Shown here one piece after another: positions 60,770 to 64,000 of a stretch of DNA of 64,000 bases. The stretch is from Pycnopodia helianthoides (taxonomy: Eukaryota > Echinodermata > Asteroidea > Forcipulatida > Asteriidae). The stretch is taken from contig CM063253.1 in the NCBI GenBank assembly GCA_032158295.1, positions 4,743,001 to 4,807,000 on the forward strand, given 5' to 3'. Each line of letters starts with the position of its first letter. Positions within the stretch are counted from its first letter, which is position 1. Under the pieces are notes generated by a model that worked only from the letters and a program-made list of their open reading frames with translations, had not been told where the DNA came from and made no database searches. Both the position numbers and the translations under genes were made by a program.

Positions 60770-60990
60770 GTATCTCTGTCTTTTACCTCTGTGGACCCTG
60801 ATTTGAATCCCACCTCGGACCGGAGCCTTGCAGTCCCTTCCTGATTGTGTGGGTTCTACCCATATTGGGGTTTTCCTCCAGAAGCATCTAAAACTGAATT
60901 AATTTCTTCTTAAGTTTCCTATTCATCTTGCTATTGGCACTGACTGTGCTGTTGGACGTGTACAATGATAACCAAATAAAGGCAAAAATG
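60770..60990 (+). mobile_element. tRNA-derived SINE-like element, plus strand
   Basis: A B-box-like GATTTGAATCCCAC is followed by 'ggagccttgcagtccc', 'ttggggttttcctcc' and 'catctaaaactgaa', matching the minus-strand copy at 47978-48260 and the fragment at 15390-15510. Confidence 0.65.
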
Positions 60991-61202
60991 TAAGTTAGAC
61001 TTGAAATTCATAAAATAAAGAAACAAAATCTACGGAAAACGATTACATTTCCACAGTTAAGTTGTGTACATGTCACTATGCCTGTATAGCGACAAAGCAT
61101 TCCACCACCTAAAACCATGTTTATTTTAACACAAGTGATCCTCTCTCGATCCCCCACCTACAAAAAACCCTTGTTATTCCCCCTCAACTTTATGGTTTTT
61201 AA

Positions 61203-61325
61203 ATGAGTGCAGGATCTTCAGTGCGCAGTCATGATTTTCTTTTATTGCAGTCGGTGACGATCCCGCCCGTGCCCCGAGCGCGAAAGATTAATTCCCTGAG
61301 TCAGGAGTACACCATTCCGTCGTGA
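61203..61325 (+). CDS. Doubtful 40-codon frame or small exon
   Basis: ATG at 61203 opens 40 codons to TGA at 61323. Within it lies TTTTCTTTTATTGCAG|T (AG at 61249-61250), a very good acceptor-like sequence, after which the frame reads SVTIPPVPRARKINSLSQEY and ends soon. The GC content is above background. It could be a terminal exon entered in phase 0, a small ORF, or chance in a conserved non-coding block. It would not be compatible with the phase-1 exons above, because phase-1 entry meets a TAA after 13 codons. Confidence 0.2.
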   Translation: MSAGSSVRSHDFLLLQSVTIPPVPRARKINSLSQEYTIPS

Positions 61326-61500
61326 CAAAGCCATCTTTTCCAATCAGTGCGTGGTCTGTTTCATGCCTGACTCCGCAGCTATGCACTGTGCATTATTGCC
61401 ATTTCTCAACATTAGTATTAGACAGCACGTATTTACCGTTAACGGTGTCTCCCCCCCACCCCCCCCCCCTTAACCATGTTGGGTTAATTTATCAAGTGTA

Positions 61501-62229
61501 AAGGCAGTTATGAGGTTTGTAACTTTGAGATCCATATTAATGTTTTCAACTACAAGGCAGTTATGAGGTTTGTAACTTTGAGGTCCCTATTAATGTTTTC
61601 AACTACAAGGCAGTTTAGGGGTTTGTAACTTAGGTCCCCTATTAATGTTTTCACTACAAGGCAGTTATGAGGTTTGTAACTTTGATCCAATAAATGTTTT
61701 CAATACAAGGAAACAGTTATAAGGTTTGTAACTTTGAGGTCCTATTAATGTTTTCAATACAAGGCAGTTATAGGGTTTGTAACTTTGAGTCCATATTAAT
61801 GTTTTCAATACAAGGCAGTTATGAGGTTTGTAACTTTGAGATCCATATTAATGTTTTCAACTACAAGGCAGTTATGAGGTTTGTAACTTTGAGATCCATA
61901 TTAATGTTTTCAAATACAAGGCAGTTATGAGGTTTGTAACTTTGAGATCCATATTAATGTTTTCAACTACAAGGCAGTTATGAGGTTTGTAACTTTGAGG
62001 TCCCTATGAATGTTTTCAAATACAAGGCAGTTTAGGGTTTGTAACTTTGAGGTCCATATTAATGTTTTCAACTACAAGGCAGTTATGGGTTTGTAACTTT
62101 GAGGTCCCTATGAATGTTTTCAAATACAAGGCAGTTTAGGGTTTGTAACTTTGAGGTCCCTATTAATGTTTTCAAATACAAGGCAGTTATAGGTTTGTAA
62201 CTTTGAGGTCCCTATTAATGTTCTCAAAA
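61501..62229 (+). repeat. 53-bp tandem array, about 14 copies
   Basis: The unit is 'aaggcagttatgaggtttg', 'taactttgagatccatatta', 'atgttttcaactac' (about 53 bp). Units vary by short deletions (ga/gg, tat/t). Reading frames through it give the repeated word VCNFE but arise only from the repeat. Confidence 0.95.
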
Positions 62230-62399
62230 GGATACAAAATGTGACCCTCTCTTGCCAAAACCAGGCACTTCCTGTCCCAAACTTAAAACTGAGTTTATTT
62301 GCTCATCAAACATACGAGGATAATGTCTTTATTGCAAGTAATACCTAATTAGCTTATTATGTCAGTGTTTCTCACGTAGAATGTTCTAAGACATCAGGA

Positions 62400-62625
62400 C
62401 GAAAATCTGGAGTTCACGCAGGAAGAACAACTCTGTAATTTGAATACACAATCTGAGAAATGCTTTTTTTCATGCATGAAACGCTCTCTCAGATTGAATT
62501 TTTGTTTCTAATCCCTTTCTCTAAAACCACATTCCTTTAGAAGGGAATCGTTTCTCAAAACGTTAATACATTATCAACAGCTGCAGTGCTTCTTACCAAG
62601 TAAGTTTTTATAGTCCTTAATTTTG
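62400..62625 (-). mobile_element. Family 4 MITE-like element, partial copy d
   Basis: The right half ('agggaatcgtttctca', 'cttaccaagtaagttttta') matches 36951-37315. A palindrome (62454-62492) with arms CTGAGA and inner TTTCATGCATGAAA is unlike that of the other copies. The left end is not recognisable. Confidence 0.65.
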
Positions 62626-63412
62626 GGATTAGTTGCCAAAGCTATAGGGGGGCCTACCCTCCCTGTAATGAAGAACCATGCATTTCAAATGACAAACACC
62701 TGTTTCCATTCCAATTCAGTAAATTGCATTAAAACAAGTGCTTCCCTTTTTTTCTTCTCTCTCTCTTTTTTTCCCTCCATTGATTTAGAAGATCCCCTTC
62801 AGAATGACTGAAATTTCTCATCCCAGGCAGAAAATAAAATGATGTTTGGTACATGTATACCCTCGTCTAAAGCAATCATATGCAACGTCATGTCTCCCTC
62901 CCCCCCCCCCCCCCCCCCGACGGGAGTTTACACTTTGATAGGCATCAGTTTGTGACTCGGGGTGTGATCTCATCTTTTTCACAGCCAGCACATAAATATT
63001 GTTTTTTTTATTTGGGTGATTTCAATCAGACTGTGGAGTGTCATAACACACCTACCTTGTCTATAATGCAACGATGGCAAAGTCAATCAAACTTGCCCCT
63101 GTGTTTAATTTTTAATTGCCCATCTCAAATTACTTTTCAAAGTAATTTTGATGCCTTCGGAATTGGGTGTAAGGAGAAAAAAAAATTGGGGTCACTCCAA
63201 GCCCTAAGAGTGATTAGACCATGTCCGAATAAATGGCTTCAACAGTAGCTATGGCTGCAATGCCCAAAAGTCCTACTCTTCAATGTCATTGTCCCTGGCC
63301 ATAGCCGTAGCCACAGTCGCTTGATTTGGACTTGGCCTTAAGGCTTTACAGGCATGACCTTTGTGCCTAACTTCCTATCCTAGAGTTTTTCAGCAGGAAG
63401 TATTGATTAACA
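62626..63412. other. Non-coding, nothing recognised
   Basis: C run at 62899-62918. A short inverted pair 'agctatggctgc' / 'gccatagccgtagcc' is near 63248-63312. No gene. Confidence 0.4.
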
Positions 63413-63545
63413 AATTTACTTGCTAAGCAAGTGGGAACCAACCGGTTACCTTTTTTTGTACATCACATGACATTTTGGCCCATGGTAACCTGTTTCTGCT
63501 AAGCACAATGTTGTTTTGCTAAGCAAACTTGTTGTTTGGTTGACA
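63413..63545. repeat. GCTAAGCA-type dispersed repeat
   Basis: Contains TTGCTAAGCAAG, 'ccatggtaacctgtttctgc' and two more 'gctaagca' words; same family as 42520-42700 and 48470-48620. Confidence 0.6.
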
Positions 63546-63699
63546 TTGCACCAAGGAGCAAAGTCCACAAAGCTGTGAAGCAAGATGAAATCTTCACAGG
63601 TTGTTGTTGTATGTTGTGTTTATCACAAACTGGAAGATTGGAATTAATTTTCTTTTTCCAAAGGGCAATGATGCAACTTTCCCTTTAAACTATGTATAA

Positions 63700-64000
63700 T
63701 GTGAATAATAATAATATTGGCTTCTTACATAGCGCTCAAATCCATCACTCTCGCTCATGGCGCTCCAACATTATTACCTCTAGTCGCTGGGCCATTTATT
63801 TCATTCCAATTCTACCTCCATGCTTATAAACCAAACCATCTCAGCTCCTTGGGAGTATACAGCCTGTGCTGTCAAATATGTATACAAAGTGTACCGAGCT
63901 TAATCAATCACAAGAACCATCTCTGCCCTCACAGGTACCCATTTGCTCCCGGGTGAAGAGAAGCAATTATAGTTAGGTGTTTTGCTCAAGGACACAAGTG
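63700..64000. mobile_element. SINE-like fragment at the window edge
   Basis: An (AAT)n start, 'ttcttacatagcgctcaaat', and an end 'cccgggtgaagagaagcaat', 'gctcaaggacacaagtg'. The final words resemble the 'gagcaagatac' body of the tRNA-Leu/Ser SINE. The element runs off the window. Confidence 0.5.

Noticed and set aside
61501..62229. CRISPR-like regular repeats
   Set aside because: The 53-bp units abut with no unique spacers, and the genome is eukaryotic.

Overview
This is AT-rich animal nuclear DNA made almost entirely of intron and intergenic sequence. The repeat content (many 340-400 bp TTAA-flanked non-autonomous DNA transposons, several tRNA-derived repeats and GCTAAGCA-type foldback fragments) resembles what I remember of echinoderm genomes, and a sea star is my best guess. 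That placement is recollection, not a search result. No bacterial, organellar or viral gene was seen. Exon density is very low, as expected inside one long gene.

Gene content. Only three short stretches look like genuine protein-coding exons, all on the plus strand: 1722-2103, 24821-25151 and 35835-35937 (the last is weaker). Each starts with its own ATG and ends at a plausible GT donor with exactly one base of the next codon left over (phase 1). None has an obvious partner acceptor exon here. The simplest reading is a set of alternative first coding exons of one large gene, each with its own promoter, spliced to a shared exon to the right of the window. I do not recognise the protein. Two smaller candidates (55952-56012 and 61203-61325) are recorded at low confidence.

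Repeats. The rest is a mosaic of mobile elements: (i) five or more families of TTAA-flanked MITE-like elements, nearly all with a palindrome at the centre; in one family the flanks are shared but the central palindrome differs from copy to copy; (ii) elements with CAGGG... ends and 5-6 bp target duplications, one of them nested in a TTAA element; (iii) two elements with CAGTGGC/CAGTAGC ends and 8-bp duplications (hAT-like); (iv) tRNA-derived SINE-like repeats of several types, including a head-to-head foldback pair and a tandem dimer; (v) two hammerhead-ribozyme-like motifs of the kind carried by Penelope-like retroelements.

Tandem repeats. There are a 21-bp minisatellite (27149-27470), a ~190-bp array with alternating spacers (56168-56978), a 53-bp array (61501-62229), a 152-bp direct duplication (30991-31294), and many microsatellites and homopolymers.

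Layout. 0-5.5 kb: exon 1 and start of intron; 5.5-20 kb: sparse repeats; 20-25 kb: intron then exon 2; 25-35 kb: dense repeats; 35.7-36 kb: exon 3 and its putative promoter; 36-55 kb: dense repeats; 55-64 kb: tandem arrays, a GC-richer block and more repeats.
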